Positions 24,764 through 34,517 of a stretch of DNA of 64,000 bases are shown here, in pieces. The notes beneath the pieces are model-generated. The model had not been told where the DNA came from. It saw nothing but the letters and a program-made list of their open reading frames with translations, and did not search any database. The position numbers were made by a program, and so were the translations under genes. The stretch comes from Saccharopolyspora phatthalungensis (lineage in GTDB: Bacteria > Actinomycetota > Actinomycetes > Mycobacteriales > Pseudonocardiaceae): the NCBI RefSeq assembly GCF_014203395.1, contig NZ_JACHIW010000001.1:2294001-2358000 (forward strand). The letters run 5' to 3'. Every line of letters starts with the position of its first letter. Positions within the stretch are counted from its first letter, which is position 1.

Positions 24764-25924
24764 ATGGAGACGATGCGGGTTCTCGTGATCGGGGCCGGAG
24801 TGGGGGGACTCGCCATCGCCAATGGGTTGATCGATAAGGGCCATCAGGTGCAGGTCTTCGAGCACGCGGAGGCCCTGCGCACCACGGGTGCCGGCATCAC
24901 GGTGTGGAGTAACGGCACCGCCGCGCTGCGTGAACTCGGTGTCGACATCGAAGCCGCCGGCCGCCCGCTGCACAGCCTCCGCTCGGTCACCGAAACCGGC
25001 AGGCTGCTCTGGGAGGCCGACCTCGGCGAGGTCACCGAGCGCCTGGGATCGCCGACGGTCCAGATCCCCCGCCGCAGGCTGATCGCGGAAATGGCCGCGG
25101 CCCTGCCCCCGGGTGTGCTGCATTTCGGCCGCCGTTGCACCGGCGTCATCGAGCATCCGGACCACGTCGTCGTCGAGTTCGCCGATGGCAGCTCGGTCAC
25201 CGGCGACGTGGTGATCGGGGCCGACGGGCAGCGTTCGGTGGTGCGCCGCGAGGTGCTGGGCGGCGACCCGGCGCGGCCCACCGGCTGGGCCAGCTGGCAG
25301 GGCCTGACCAGCAGCGAACTGCCCATCGCGCACGGGCACATGACGCTCAACATCGCCGGCCGCAACGCGCACTGCGGGCTGATCCCGACCGGCGACGGGC
25401 TGTTGCACTGGTGGTTCGACGTGCCCTGGAAGGACGGCGACCCGGTGTTGTCGGTCGCCGAGCTGCGACAGGTCTTCCGCGGCTGGCCCGAGCCGGTCGA
25501 GGACCTACTGGCCTCGGTCACCGACGACGATCTCGGATTCTTCCCGCACATCCGGCACAAGGTGCCGCAGGTGTGGGGCGGCCCGCGCAGCACGCTGCTG
25601 GGCGACGCGGTGCACGCGATGCCGCCCGCCGTGGCGCAGGCGGCCAACCAGACGTTGGAGGACGCCTGGTTGCTCACCCAATTCCTGTCCAATGTGGAGG
25701 GAAGCCCGGAGGGGCTGTTGCGGGCGTACGAACAGGAGAGGCGGCCCCGCGCGCTGAAGGTTTCCCGCACCGCGGCACTGACCTCGGCGCAACGCAGCAC
25801 CCCGTTGCAACGCCTGGCGAAGTTCCCGAAGTGGCTGGCGACCCGCAGCCAGGTGGCCTCGCTGCGCTCCGGCAGCAACGTCCTGCGCAGCCTCGCCCGC
25901 CAGCCCCGGGTCCAGATCGCCTGA
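24764..25924 (+). CDS. FAD-dependent monooxygenase (PHBH/UbiH-like)
   Basis: 386 residues of the class A flavin hydroxylase family: FAD motif VLVIGAGVGGLAIANGL (4-20), second FAD/NADPH segment GDVVIGADGQRSVVRRE (near 150), and GDAVHAMPP near 280. No membrane anchor. Such enzymes hydroxylate aromatic or polyketide substrates; the substrate here is unknown. GGGGATGA precedes the first ATG, supporting it over a second ATG three codons later. Confidence 0.9.
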   Translation: METMRVLVIGAGVGGLAIANGLIDKGHQVQVFEHAEALRTTGAGITVWSNGTAALRELGVDIEAAGRPLHSLRSVTETGRLLWEADLGEVTERLGSPTVQIPRRRLIAEMAAALPPGVLHFGRRCTGVIEHPDHVVVEFADGSSVTGDVVIGADGQRSVVRREVLGGDPARPTGWASWQGLTSSELPIAHGHMTLNIAGRNAHCGLIPTGDGLLHWWFDVPWKDGDPVLSVAELRQVFRGWPEPVEDLLASVTDDDLGFFPHIRHKVPQVWGGPRSTLLGDAVHAMPPAVAQAANQTLEDAWLLTQFLSNVEGSPEGLLRAYEQERRPRALKVSRTAALTSAQRSTPLQRLAKFPKWLATRSQVASLRSGSNVLRSLARQPRVQIA

Positions 25925-25966
25925 GCGATTCCGGGCGATGAGCCGGGTTTCAGCCCGGTTGCGTCG

Positions 25967-26875
25967 TCATGACCCGAATCGGAGCGAGCCGCCGGCGTTC
26001 TCGTCGTCAGTGCCCAGCAAGAGGCCGTGGTCGTAGGCGGTGAGCGCTTCGACCTTGTGGCTCGGGAATTCGGCGAGCTTCTTCGGGGCCCGCTCGGTGG
26101 TCAACCGCAGCGCATCCCCGTCCAACCGCACGGTTCCGGCGACGTAGATCGCGGATTCGAACGGTCCGTCGTCGCCCGGGTCGGAGGCCGATGACACCAC
26201 GATCCGCCCGTCCCCGAACACCTTGAGATCGGATGCGTGCCGAACGTGCGCGGTCGGGAAGGGCGCTCGGAACGGCTGCGACTGCGGCGTGCCGAAGCGC
26301 AGGTGCTGCGCGTCGAACTCGGCCGCGTACACCGTCGCGGGCCGGTCGTCCTGACCGCGGTCGGCCCAGACCGCGACCAGCCGCCCGGCGATCGACGCCA
26401 GCGCGAAGCCCTCGTAATTGTCGCCGTCGGCACCGTGCGGCAGCGAGACGGCGCCCAGCACGGTCACGGCGTGACGCTCCGCCTGGATGTGAAACGCCCG
26501 GCCGCTGCTCGCCAGCGCGACGAATTCCCCCGGCGAGCTGGGAATCGAGTCGATCGCCTCCAGGTCGACGGGGAAATCGCCGTTCCAGTTCAACGGCTGC
26601 ACGTGGGTGACGCGGCCGTGCCGCAGCGAGACCCTGGCCGCCCGGTTCTCGCCGGGTTTCTTGTTGTCCCGCACGATGATCGCGTCCGCCGGGCCCCGTT
26701 CGCAGTCCGCCACGGCGATCCCGCTGATGCCCGAGGTGATCCCTTCCCCGACGAGCTGCCAGTCGTTCGGCCCGGGAGCGGCGGCCGGCGCCGTGCTCGG
26801 CAGCACCAGCGCGAGCAACAGGGATGTGGTGCCGACGAGCGTTGTGCGCACGGGGTTCCTCCACGGCGGTTTCAT
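25967..26875 (-). CDS. Secreted protein, probable beta-propeller, unknown function
   Basis: 302 residues. The signal peptide (TTLVGTTSLLLALVLPSTAPAAA) is followed by repeated four-strand-like segments (VALASSGRAFHIQ, GRLVAVWADRGQ, GRIVVSSASDPGDDGP) suggesting a propeller fold. No catalytic motif recognised. The ATG giving MKPPWRNP has AGGTGA eight bases upstream; an ATG ten codons earlier is possible. Two TGTCNGACA sites lie upstream. Confidence 0.7.
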   Translation of the reverse strand: MKPPWRNPVRTTLVGTTSLLLALVLPSTAPAAAPGPNDWQLVGEGITSGISGIAVADCERGPADAIIVRDNKKPGENRAARVSLRHGRVTHVQPLNWNGDFPVDLEAIDSIPSSPGEFVALASSGRAFHIQAERHAVTVLGAVSLPHGADGDNYEGFALASIAGRLVAVWADRGQDDRPATVYAAEFDAQHLRFGTPQSQPFRAPFPTAHVRHASDLKVFGDGRIVVSSASDPGDDGPFESAIYVAGTVRLDGDALRLTTERAPKKLAEFPSHKVEALTAYDHGLLLGTDDENAGGSLRFGS

Positions 26876-26892
26876 GTCAGAAATCACCTGCT

Positions 26893-27041
26893 GGTTGTCA
26901 GACATCTTGTCGAAACTCGGCGTAGATCTAAAGATCCAAGATCGGCTCCGTCAATATGGTCCTGTCCCTTTGAACGCCAACAATGCGCGAATTGACAAGC
27001 GAGAATCCGCTTTCGATCACCCGCGTCTCATGTCTGACAAC
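26893..27041. promoter_or_regulatory. Inverted copies of GTTGTCAGACAT flanking a promoter region
   Basis: GTTGTCAGACAT (26894-26905) and its exact reverse complement ATGTCTGACAAC (27030-27041) bracket about 125 AT-richer bases upstream of the secreted-protein gene. Each copy contains the odd palindrome TGTC-N-GACA. Operator pair is the simplest reading. Confidence 0.35.
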
Positions 27042-27065
27042 AGTCGGTAATTGCGTGTCCGGACA

Positions 27066-27105
27066 CGAAAAAGCCCGCCCCACCGAGAGATCGGCGAGGC
27101 GGGCT
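27066..27105 (-). terminator. Rho-independent terminator of the aldo-keto reductase gene
   Basis: On the minus strand AGCCCGCC and GGCGGGCT arms form an 8-bp perfect stem, followed by TTTTTCGTG. It begins a few bases after the aldo-keto reductase stop codon. Confidence 0.8.
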
Positions 27106-27116
27106 GTGGCCGTGGG

Positions 27117-27947
27117 TCAGCCGGTAAAGGTTTCCGGGTCGGGGCCGATGCGCTGGCCGGTCTCCAGGGCGCTGATCGCCGCCATGTCGTCGTCGGCCAG
27201 CTCGAAGTCGAAGATGTCGATGTTCTCCCTGATCCGCGACGGCGTCGCCGACTTCGGGATCGTCACGCTGCCGAGCTGAATGTGCCAGCGCAGCACGACC
27301 TGCGCGGCCGACTTGCCGTACTTTTCCGCCAGCGCGGACAGCGCGGCGTCGCTGAGCAGCCCGCTGTTGCGTCCCAACGGGCTCCACGGCTCGGTCACGA
27401 TGCCGTGCTCGGAGTGGAAAGCCCGCAGGTCCGGCTGCGTCAGGTTCGGGTGCAGCTCGACCTGGTTGACCGCGGGGACCACGTCGGTCTCCTCGAACAA
27501 CCGGCGCAGGTGCGGGATCTTGAAGTTGGACACGCCGATGGCCTTGGCGCGGCCGTCGGCGTGCAGCTCCTCGAACGCCCTCCAGGTCTCCACATACTTG
27601 TCCCGGGTAGGCACTGGCCAGTGGATCAGGTAGAGGTCGAGATAGTCGAGCCCAAGCCTGGCGAGGCTCTCGTCGAAGGCCCTGAGTGTGCGGTCGTAGC
27701 CCTGGTCGTCGTTCCAGAGCTTGGTCGTGATGAACAGTTCCGCACGCGGAATGCCGGACTCGGCGATGGCCTTGCCCACGCCCTCCTCGTTGCCGTACGC
27801 CGCGGCGGTGTCGATGCTGCGGTACCCGGCTTCCAGCGCTGCCAGCACCGGGTCGACCACCTCGCCGTTCGGGACCTGGAAGACGCCGTAACCGAGCTGC
27901 GGCATCGATGCGCCGGTGTTCAGCGGGATGTTCGGAACCTGTGTCAT
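27117..27947 (-). CDS. Aldo/keto reductase
   Basis: 276 residues of the AKR5-type NADPH-dependent carbonyl reductases (2,5-diketo-gluconate reductase-like). The catalytic tetrad is visible: Asp and Tyr in SIDTAAAYGNE, Lys in TTKLWNDD, His in LIHWP. The NADP-binding end IPKSATPSRIREN is present. GGAGGAAAAC upstream fixes the ATG at 27947. It follows the MFS gene by about 100 bases on the same strand and may be cotranscribed with it. Confidence 0.93.
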   Translation of the reverse strand: MTQVPNIPLNTGASMPQLGYGVFQVPNGEVVDPVLAALEAGYRSIDTAAAYGNEEGVGKAIAESGIPRAELFITTKLWNDDQGYDRTLRAFDESLARLGLDYLDLYLIHWPVPTRDKYVETWRAFEELHADGRAKAIGVSNFKIPHLRRLFEETDVVPAVNQVELHPNLTQPDLRAFHSEHGIVTEPWSPLGRNSGLLSDAALSALAEKYGKSAAQVVLRWHIQLGSVTIPKSATPSRIRENIDIFDFELADDDMAAISALETGQRIGPDPETFTG

Positions 27948-28049
27948 GTGGGTGTTTTCCTCCGCCGATGTCGGATTGGTGTCCGCGAGTGCCGGGTCGC
28001 GGACGGGTGCCCGCTCCGCAGCCACCGTATTCGCTGCGCTCGGCCTGGG

Positions 28050-29258
28050 CTAGCCGATCTCAGCCGCCTCGGTCGGCTGCGCTGCGCGGTGCGAAACGAG
28101 GATCTCCGACCGCTGCCGCCGGCGGTCCAGCCAGCCGGAGGCCAGCGCGAAGCCCAAGCCGACCACCGCCAGCAGGGCACCGACCCAGCTCGGTGCGGTC
28201 AGCCCGAACCCGGCCGCGATCACCAGGCCGCCGAGATAGGCGCCCAGCGAGTTGGCGATGTTGAAGGTCGACTGGATGCTCGCCGAACCCAGCGCAGGGG
28301 CCTCCTTGGCCTGGTCCAGAATCCGCGCCTGGATGCTGGGGATCGCCGCGAAGCCGGTCGCGCCGATCAGGAACACGGTGATCGGCGCCAGCACCATGCT
28401 GTGTGAGGTGGCCACGAAAAGCGCCAGGCTGGCCGCCAGCGCGCCGAGGAAGACGTACAGCGTCTTCATCGGGGCTCGGTCGGCCAGTCGCCCGCCCACC
28501 GCGGTGCCAACAGTCATCCCGACGCCGAACAGCGCCAGCAGCAGGGTGACCGCGGTCGGGGTGTAGCCGGTCACATCGGTCAGCACCGGTTTGATGTAGC
28601 TGTAGAAGGAGAAGGTTGCGGCGAAGCCGAACACCACGACCGCGAAGGCCAGCCAGACCTGCGGGCGGCGGAACGCGCGCAGCTCGCCGCGCACGCTGAC
28701 GTCGGTGGGCCTGGGCTGGTTGGGCACCAGTGCCGCGACGGCGGCCAGCGCGATGACGCCTATCACGGCGACCAGGCCGAACGCCCAGCGCCAGCCGAGC
28801 ATTTGGCCGAGCATGGTGCCGACCGGCACGCCGACGATGTTGGCCACGGTCAGGCCGATGAACATCATCGAGATGGCCTGGGCCCGCTTGTCGGCGGCGA
28901 CCAGGCCCGCGGCGACCACGGCGCCGACGCCGAAGAACACGCCGTGCGGCAGGCCGGCGAGGAATCGGGCGCAGAGCAGCAGACCGTGCGTCGGCGCGAA
29001 CGCCGAGCACAGGTTCCCCACGGTGAACAGCACCAGCATGCTGAGCAGCATGGTCTTGCGCCGGGTGCGCATGCCGAGCATGGTCAGCAGCGGCGCGCCG
29101 ATCACCACGCCGAGGGCGTACAACGAGATGTAGCCACCGGCGTCGGGGATCGACACGTGCAGGTCGGTGGCGACATCGGGCAGCAGGCCCATCATCACGA
29201 ACTCGGTCGTTCCAATCCCGAATGCGGCGATGGCCAGGGCCAACAGGGCAATGGGCAA
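28050..29258 (-). CDS. MFS transporter (DHA1 drug-efflux type)
   Basis: 402 residues, twelve predicted membrane helices. Features are the DHA1/Cmx-like N-terminus (FGIGTTEFVMMGLLPDVA), the cytoplasmic MRTRRKTMLL loop, and motif C-like ANIVGVPVGTMLG. Probably proton-driven efflux of a small molecule. I choose a TTG start giving MPIALLALA because AGGGGAG precedes it and the longer frame adds 50 hydrophilic residues before the first helix. Upstream of the reductase gene and near a MarR regulator. Confidence 0.88.
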   Translation of the reverse strand: MPIALLALAIAAFGIGTTEFVMMGLLPDVATDLHVSIPDAGGYISLYALGVVIGAPLLTMLGMRTRRKTMLLSMLVLFTVGNLCSAFAPTHGLLLCARFLAGLPHGVFFGVGAVVAAGLVAADKRAQAISMMFIGLTVANIVGVPVGTMLGQMLGWRWAFGLVAVIGVIALAAVAALVPNQPRPTDVSVRGELRAFRRPQVWLAFAVVVFGFAATFSFYSYIKPVLTDVTGYTPTAVTLLLALFGVGMTVGTAVGGRLADRAPMKTLYVFLGALAASLALFVATSHSMVLAPITVFLIGATGFAAIPSIQARILDQAKEAPALGSASIQSTFNIANSLGAYLGGLVIAAGFGLTAPSWVGALLAVVGLGFALASGWLDRRRQRSEILVSHRAAQPTEAAEIG

Positions 29259-29659
29259 GGAAGTCTCCCCTGAATCAAACGTGCCGGATTGGTTCGGGTT
29301 GTCGTTTTCCTCGCCGTCCGGGCGCGCGGCGGCGCGCGTCACATTCCGGTGTTCGAGGAAACGATTCAGGAAGTCGGCTGTCGGTGGCGCTCCCAGGCTC
29401 CTCAACACTAGCCCAGCGCGTCGGTGTTCCTGAAACGATTATGAAGCGCGCCACGTCGCTGTCGACCGTTCGGCCGAGGCGGCAAGGAAAACTCAGTGTC
29501 CATAGTGGACTTCGTGGGTGCACCCTGCACACCCGCGCCGCGGTTCCACTGTGCACTCTGGCAAATGTGAAGGATGCGGAAACGTCACGCAACACAACGT
29601 GGGCCGCCGGTTGCTCTCTGCTGATCGTCGGCTTCGACTGATCCTGGCGGGCTGCCGGG

Positions 29660-30160
29660 TCAGCGGATGGTGCGGTAGCCCGGGTGAACGCCCGGGGTCA
29701 GGCCGTGGCTTTCGGCCAGGCGCTCCAGGAGGGTGTGCAGCCGCGCGTAGTCGTCGGGGTCGAGGGCCTGGCAGAAGTCGGCTTCGTGGGTGGCCGTGAT
29801 GGCGCGGACCTTGCCGAGCAGTTCGGTGCCCTGGGGGGTGAGGGTCAGTTCGTGCACCCGGCGGTCGCGGGTGCTGCGGGTGCGGGTGACCAGGCCCCGA
29901 TCCTCCAGGTCGTCGACGAACGAGACGACCTTGCTCGGCAGCATCCCGAGGGCCCCGGCCAACGCTTGCTGGCTCAGCCCGGGCCGTGCGGCGATCATCC
30001 GCAGCATGCCCACCTGGGGCGGGGTCAGGTCGAGCGCGCCGACGCGGCCGCCGAACTCCATCGCGGCGTGCGTGCCCAGCTGGGTGAGCAGGAACGCGAC
30101 ACCGGGGCGGGGGATCTCTGCTGCCACCCGAATACCATACCAACTGTGAATAATTTTCAT
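29660..30160 (-). CDS. MarR-family transcriptional regulator
   Basis: 166 residues with the MarR winged helix (LSQQALAGALGMLPSKVVSFVDDLEDRGLVTRTRSTRDRR, about 62-102). It could sense ligands of the adjacent MFS/reductase pair, though it is on the same strand upstream and has its own promoter. A palindrome CATAT...ATATG overlaps the ATG codon (30158-30173). Confidence 0.88.
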   Translation of the reverse strand: MKIIHSWYGIRVAAEIPRPGVAFLLTQLGTHAAMEFGGRVGALDLTPPQVGMLRMIAARPGLSQQALAGALGMLPSKVVSFVDDLEDRGLVTRTRSTRDRRVHELTLTPQGTELLGKVRAITATHEADFCQALDPDDYARLHTLLERLAESHGLTPGVHPGYRTIR

Positions 30161-30173
30161 ATTGAGTGATATG
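30158..30173. promoter_or_regulatory. Palindrome overlapping the MarR start codon
   Basis: CATAT-TGAGTG-ATATG: 5-bp perfect arms, 6-base spacer, in an AT-rich patch. Its left arm covers the ATG. A typical place for MarR autorepression. Confidence 0.45.
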
Positions 30174-30204
30174 CGCTAAGCCGCCTACCGGGTGGATCCG
30201 GTGA

Positions 30205-31908
30205 TCACGAGTTCTCGGCACGGCGCAGGCTCGCGTGGGCCTCGATGTCCATCCGCTCGATCATGTGTGGGTAGTGCAGCTCGAACGCTGGCCGGATTGA
30301 CCGGATGCGCGGCAGCGCGGTGAAGTTGTGCCGCGGTGGCGGGCAGGACGTGGCCCACTCCAGCGAGTTCCCGTGTCCCCACGGGTCATCCACGGTGACC
30401 ACCGTGCCGAAGCGGTAGCTGGTGAACACGTTGTACAGGAACGGCAGCATTGAAGCGCCCAGCACGAATGCGCCAATGGTCGACACGACGTTCAGCGTGG
30501 TGAAGCCGTCGGACGGGAGGTAGTCGGCGTAGCGCCGCGGCATCCCCTCGGCCCCCAGCCAGTGCTGCACCAGGAACGTCATGTGGAAACCGACGAAGGT
30601 CAACCAGAAGTGCAGCTTGCCCAGCCGTTCGTCCAGCATCCGGCCGGTCATCTTCGGGAACCAGAAGTACATCCCGGCGAACACCGCGAACACGATCGTG
30701 CCGAACAGCACGTAGTGGAAGTGCGCGACCACGAAGTAGGTGTCGGTGATGTGGAAGTCCAGCGGCGGCGCGGCGAGCAGGACGCCGGTCAGCCCACCCA
30801 GCAGGAACGTCACCATGAACCCCACCGCGAACAGCATCGGCGACTCGAAGGTCAGCTGGCCGCGCCACATGGTGCCGATCCAGTTGAAGAACTTGATCCC
30901 GGTCGGCACCGCGATCAGGAACGTGGCGAACGAGAAGAACGGCAGCAGTACCGCGCCGGTGGCGAACATGTGGTGCGCCCACACGAGCACCGACAGCCAC
31001 ATGATCATCAGCGTGGCGAACACCAGACCGGTGTAGCCGAACAGCGGTTTCCGGCTGAACACCGGGAGGATCTCGGTGACTATGCCGAAGAACGGCAAGG
31101 CCACGATGTAGACCTCCGGGTGACCGAAGAACCAGAACAGGTGCTGGTAGAGGATGGCCCCGCCGTTGGCCGGGTCGAACACGTGTCCGCCGAGGTGCCG
31201 GTCGATCAGCAGCCCGAACAGCGCCGCGGCCAGGATCGGGAACGCCATCAGCACCAGCAGGCTGGTGGCCAGGATGTTCCAGCAGAAGATCGGCATCCGC
31301 CACATCGTCATGCCGGGACACCGCAGGCACACCAGCGTGGTGATCATGTTGACCGCGCCGAGGATCGTGCCCAGGCCGCTGAGGATCAGCCCGGCCGCCC
31401 ACAGGTCGCCGCCCGGGCCCGCGCTGAATAGCCCGCGGGACAGCGGCGTGTACGCGGTCCAGCCGAAGTCGGCCGCTCCCTCGGGCTGCACGAACCCGCT
31501 CAGCACGATCAGCCCGCCGAACAGGAAAAGCCAGAAGGACAGCGCGTTCAGCCGCGGGAACGCCACGTCCGGCGCCCCGATCTGCAGTGGCAGCACGATG
31601 TTGGCGAAACCGAATATGATCGGCGTAGCGAACAACAGCAGCATGATCGTGCCGTGCATGGTGAACAGCTGGTTGTACTGCTCCTGCGATAGGAACTGCA
31701 GGCCGGGCGCCGCGAGTTCGCCGCGGATCAGCATCGCCATCACGCCGCCCACGAGGAAGAAGGAGAACGACGCGATCAGGTAGAGGATCCCGATTTCCTT
31801 GGGATCCGTGGTGTGCAGCCACGGCACCAGACGCTTGCCCTTGAGTGGCCGTCGCATGAAGCGGGCCCGCGTCGGAATCTCCGTGGGTTCGATTCTCGCT
31901 GTGGCCAT
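30205..31908 (-). CDS. ctaD: Cytochrome c oxidase subunit I
   Basis: Catalytic subunit of the aa3-type terminal oxidase in the cytoplasmic membrane: electron transfer from cytochrome c, O2 reduction, proton pumping. 567 residues, twelve membrane segments. Haem and copper ligands are visible in [27 protein letters not shown] (Cu-B His and cross-linked Tyr), [10 protein letters not shown] and [12 protein letters not shown] at 31908 with GGAGGCGGG upstream. Stands alone; actinobacteria often separate ctaD from ctaC/E. Confidence 0.97.
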   Translation of the reverse strand: MATARIEPTEIPTRARFMRRPLKGKRLVPWLHTTDPKEIGILYLIASFSFFLVGGVMAMLIRGELAAPGLQFLSQEQYNQLFTMHGTIMLLLFATPIIFGFANIVLPLQIGAPDVAFPRLNALSFWLFLFGGLIVLSGFVQPEGAADFGWTAYTPLSRGLFSAGPGGDLWAAGLILSGLGTILGAVNMITTLVCLRCPGMTMWRMPIFCWNILATSLLVLMAFPILAAALFGLLIDRHLGGHVFDPANGGAILYQHLFWFFGHPEVYIVALPFFGIVTEILPVFSRKPLFGYTGLVFATLMIMWLSVLVWAHHMFATGAVLLPFFSFATFLIAVPTGIKFFNWIGTMWRGQLTFESPMLFAVGFMVTFLLGGLTGVLLAAPPLDFHITDTYFVVAHFHYVLFGTIVFAVFAGMYFWFPKMTGRMLDERLGKLHFWLTFVGFHMTFLVQHWLGAEGMPRRYADYLPSDGFTTLNVVSTIGAFVLGASMLPFLYNVFTSYRFGTVVTVDDPWGHGNSLEWATSCPPPRHNFTALPRIRSIRPAFELHYPHMIERMDIEAHASLRRAENS

Positions 31909-32195
31909 GCCCGCCTCCTGCACCGTTGCGGTGGCACCTTGCCCGGCCGTAGCCCGTCCAGTCTTTACCCACCTCCCACCGCCCGCAATCGGCCGACTCC
32001 AGGCGGCGCCGGTCGCCGCTCGGCCAGTCCTGAGACGCGGCGGGGCTGACGGTGCTGGTCACCCGGCAGCGGGCGCTCGGCCGGCCGATCCGCCGCGCGT
32101 CGCGATGGTCGCCCAGCGTCGCGGCTGCGTGCTCGGCTTCGGTGCAGTCCGCATCGCGGATCCGTTCGAGACCTCGCTGATGGCGCGAGGACGGC

Positions 32196-32768
32196 TCAGG
32201 CCGCGTGTTCGATGGCGCCGAGGGCCATCTCGCGCAGCAGGTGGGACATGTCGTCGGCGTCGAGATGGGCGCTGTAGGGCGTCGAGTTGATCAGGCCGAA
32301 CACCGCATGCGCGGCGGCGCGGGCGGTCGCGCGCGCCAGGTCCGGCCGGATCCGGCACAGCACGTCCACCCAGACCTCGACGTAGCTGCGTTGCAGTTCA
32401 CGCACCTTGTGCCGGTCGGTGTCGGTGAGACTGTCCAGGTCGCGCATCTGCACGGTGATCAGCGCCGGGTTGGACAGCGCGAACTCGACCTGCCAGCGCA
32501 CCAGCCGGTCCAGCGCGTCACGCGGGTCCGCGGCGGCCCCCACCCGGTCCTGCCCGCCGAGCAGCAGGCGGTCGCTGACCCCGGTGAGCAGCTCCGCCAG
32601 CATCGCGTCCTTGCTGCGGAAATGCCGGTACAGGGCGGGCCCGGAGATGCCCACGGCGGCGCCGATGTCGTCGATGCCGACGCCGTGGAAGCCGAACCGC
32701 GCGAACTTCTCCGCCGCGGCGGCGAGGATCTGCTCGCGACGGGACGGTTTGGCGGCTTCGGTGGGCAT
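32196..32768 (-). CDS. TetR-family repressor of the adjacent carboxylase operon
   Basis: 190 residues. TetR helix-turn-helix (REQILAAAAEKFARFGFHGVGIDDIGAAVGISGPALYRHFRSKDAML) with an acyl-CoA-linked type C-terminal domain. The ATG giving MPTEAAKPS is preferred; the longer frame would cross the operator. Divergent from accD1. By position it corresponds to the TetR repressor next to accD1-accA1-fadE19 in mycobacteria (branched-chain keto-acid regulator). A 17-bp-arm palindrome lies between the two genes. Confidence 0.9.
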   Translation of the reverse strand: MPTEAAKPSRREQILAAAAEKFARFGFHGVGIDDIGAAVGISGPALYRHFRSKDAMLAELLTGVSDRLLLGGQDRVGAAADPRDALDRLVRWQVEFALSNPALITVQMRDLDSLTDTDRHKVRELQRSYVEVWVDVLCRIRPDLARATARAAAHAVFGLINSTPYSAHLDADDMSHLLREMALGAIEHAA

Positions 32769-32792
32769 CGACGTCGATACTAGACGAAACCC

Positions 32793-32833
32793 GTTAGTCA
32801 TCGTTAACATCGGTTCTGTTAACGATGACTAAC
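32793..32833. promoter_or_regulatory. Long perfect palindrome, TetR operator
   Basis: Arms GTTAGTCATCGTTAACA (32793-32809) and its exact complement TGTTAACGATGACTAAC (32817-32833) flank 7 bases. It contains GTTAAC cores spaced for two TetR dimers. It lies 24 bases upstream of the TetR start and 22 bases upstream of accD1, so one site can control both genes. Confidence 0.85.
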
Positions 32834-32855
32834 TTCGGTTGGAAGGTGTGCCCGC

Positions 32856-34469
32856 ATGGATGCGCCCCTCCTGCGCACGGCCGTGGACCCGGACTCGGCG
32901 GACTTCGCCCGCCACACCGAGCAGCACGCCAGACTCGTCGACGACCTCAACACCCAGCTCGGCCGCGCCCGGCTGGGCGGGCCGGAGAAGGCCCGGATCC
33001 GGCACGTCGAACGCGGCAAGCTGCTGCCGCGCGACCGGGTCGACGCACTGCTCGACCGCGGCTCGCCGTTCCTGGAGCTTTCCCCGCTGGCGGCCCACGG
33101 CCTGTACGACGACGAGGCGCCGTCGGCGGGCATCATCACCGGCATCGGCCGGGTGTCCGGGCGGGAATGCGTAGTCGTGGCCAACGACGCCACCGTCAAG
33201 GGCGGCACCTACTATCCGATCACGGTCAAGAAGCACCTGCGCGCGCAGGAAGTCGCACTGCACAACAACTTGCCGTGCCTGTACCTGGTGGATTCCGGGG
33301 GCGCGTTCCTGCCCCGGCAGGACGAGGTGTTCCCGGACCGCGAGCACTTCGGCCGGATCTTCTACAACCAGGCGACGATGTCGGCGCGCGGCATCCCGCA
33401 AATCGCCGCGGTGCTGGGGTCGTGCACCGCGGGTGGTGCGTACGTCCCGGCGATGAGCGACGAGGCGGTGATCGTCCGCGACCAGGGCACCATCTTCCTG
33501 GGCGGTCCGCCGCTGGTGAAGGCCGCGACCGGCGCCGAGGTGAGCGCCGAGGAGCTGGGCGGCGGCGAACTGCACTCACGCACCTCGGGCGTCACCGACC
33601 ACCTGGCCGTCGACGACGCCGACGCGCTGCGCATCGTCCGCTCCATCGTCAGCACGCTTGGCCCCCGCGAACCCCGGCCGTGGGACGTCGCGCCGGTCGA
33701 GGCCCCGGCGGTCGACCCCGACGAGCTCTACGGCGCGGTACCGACCGACAGCCGGACCCCGTACGACGTGCGCGAGGTGATCGCGCGGATCGTCGATGGC
33801 AGCCGATTCGCCGAGTTCAAGCACGACTACGGCCAGACGCTGGTGACCGGCTTCGCCCGGATTCACGGGCACCCGGTCGGCATCATCGCCAACAACGGGA
33901 TCCTGTTCAGTGAGTCGGCGCTCAAGGGCGCGCACTTCATCGAGCTGTGCGACAAGCGCTCCATCCCGCTGGTGTTCCTGCAGAACATCTCCGGCTTCAT
34001 GGTCGGCAAGGAGTACGAGGCGGGCGGCATCGCCAAGCACGGCGCGAAGATGGTCACCGCCGTGGCCTGCGCCCGAGTCCCCAAGTTCACCGTCGTCATC
34101 GGCGGTTCGTTCGGGGCGGGCAACTACTCGATGTGCGGCCGCGCGTACTCGCCGCGGTTTCTGTGGATGTGGCCGAACGCGCGGATCTCGGTAATGGGCG
34201 GCGAGCAGGCGGCCTCGGTGCTGGCTACGGTTCGCCGCGACCAGCTCGACGCCCGCGGCGAGCACTGGCCGGTCGAGGACGAGGAGGCGTTCAAGCAGCC
34301 GATCCGGGACCAGTACGAGCACCAGGGCCACCCGTACTACGCGACAGCCCGGCTATGGGACGACGGCGTCATCGACCCGAAGCAGACCCGAACGGTCCTC
34401 GGTCTGGCCATCTCGGCGGCCGCCAACGCGCCGCTGGAACCGATCTCCTACGGCGTTTTCCGGATGTGA
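32856..34469 (+). CDS. accD1: Acyl-CoA carboxylase carboxyltransferase (methylcrotonyl-CoA type) beta subunit
   Basis: Transfers CO2 from carboxybiotin to an acyl-CoA. 537 residues with both crotonase-like halves. Diagnostic segments are [55 protein letters not shown] [16 protein letters not shown], and [20 protein letters not shown], which fit methylcrotonyl-CoA carboxylase rather than acetyl/propionyl types. GGAAGG precedes the ATG. First gene of a three-gene leucine catabolic operon. Confidence 0.93.
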   Translation: MDAPLLRTAVDPDSADFARHTEQHARLVDDLNTQLGRARLGGPEKARIRHVERGKLLPRDRVDALLDRGSPFLELSPLAAHGLYDDEAPSAGIITGIGRVSGRECVVVANDATVKGGTYYPITVKKHLRAQEVALHNNLPCLYLVDSGGAFLPRQDEVFPDREHFGRIFYNQATMSARGIPQIAAVLGSCTAGGAYVPAMSDEAVIVRDQGTIFLGGPPLVKAATGAEVSAEELGGGELHSRTSGVTDHLAVDDADALRIVRSIVSTLGPREPRPWDVAPVEAPAVDPDELYGAVPTDSRTPYDVREVIARIVDGSRFAEFKHDYGQTLVTGFARIHGHPVGIIANNGILFSESALKGAHFIELCDKRSIPLVFLQNISGFMVGKEYEAGGIAKHGAKMVTAVACARVPKFTVVIGGSFGAGNYSMCGRAYSPRFLWMWPNARISVMGGEQAASVLATVRRDQLDARGEHWPVEDEEAFKQPIRDQYEHQGHPYYATARLWDDGVIDPKQTRTVLGLAISAAANAPLEPISYGVFRM

Positions 34470-34517
34470 TGTGCGCCGATTTCGCGCGAAATCGACAACC
34501 TCCGGCGAGGTGAAGGG

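Noticed and set aside
24495..24788. 97-residue plus-strand frame upstream of the monooxygenase
   Set aside because: No ribosome binding site, mixed composition, overlaps the next gene; treated as intergenic.
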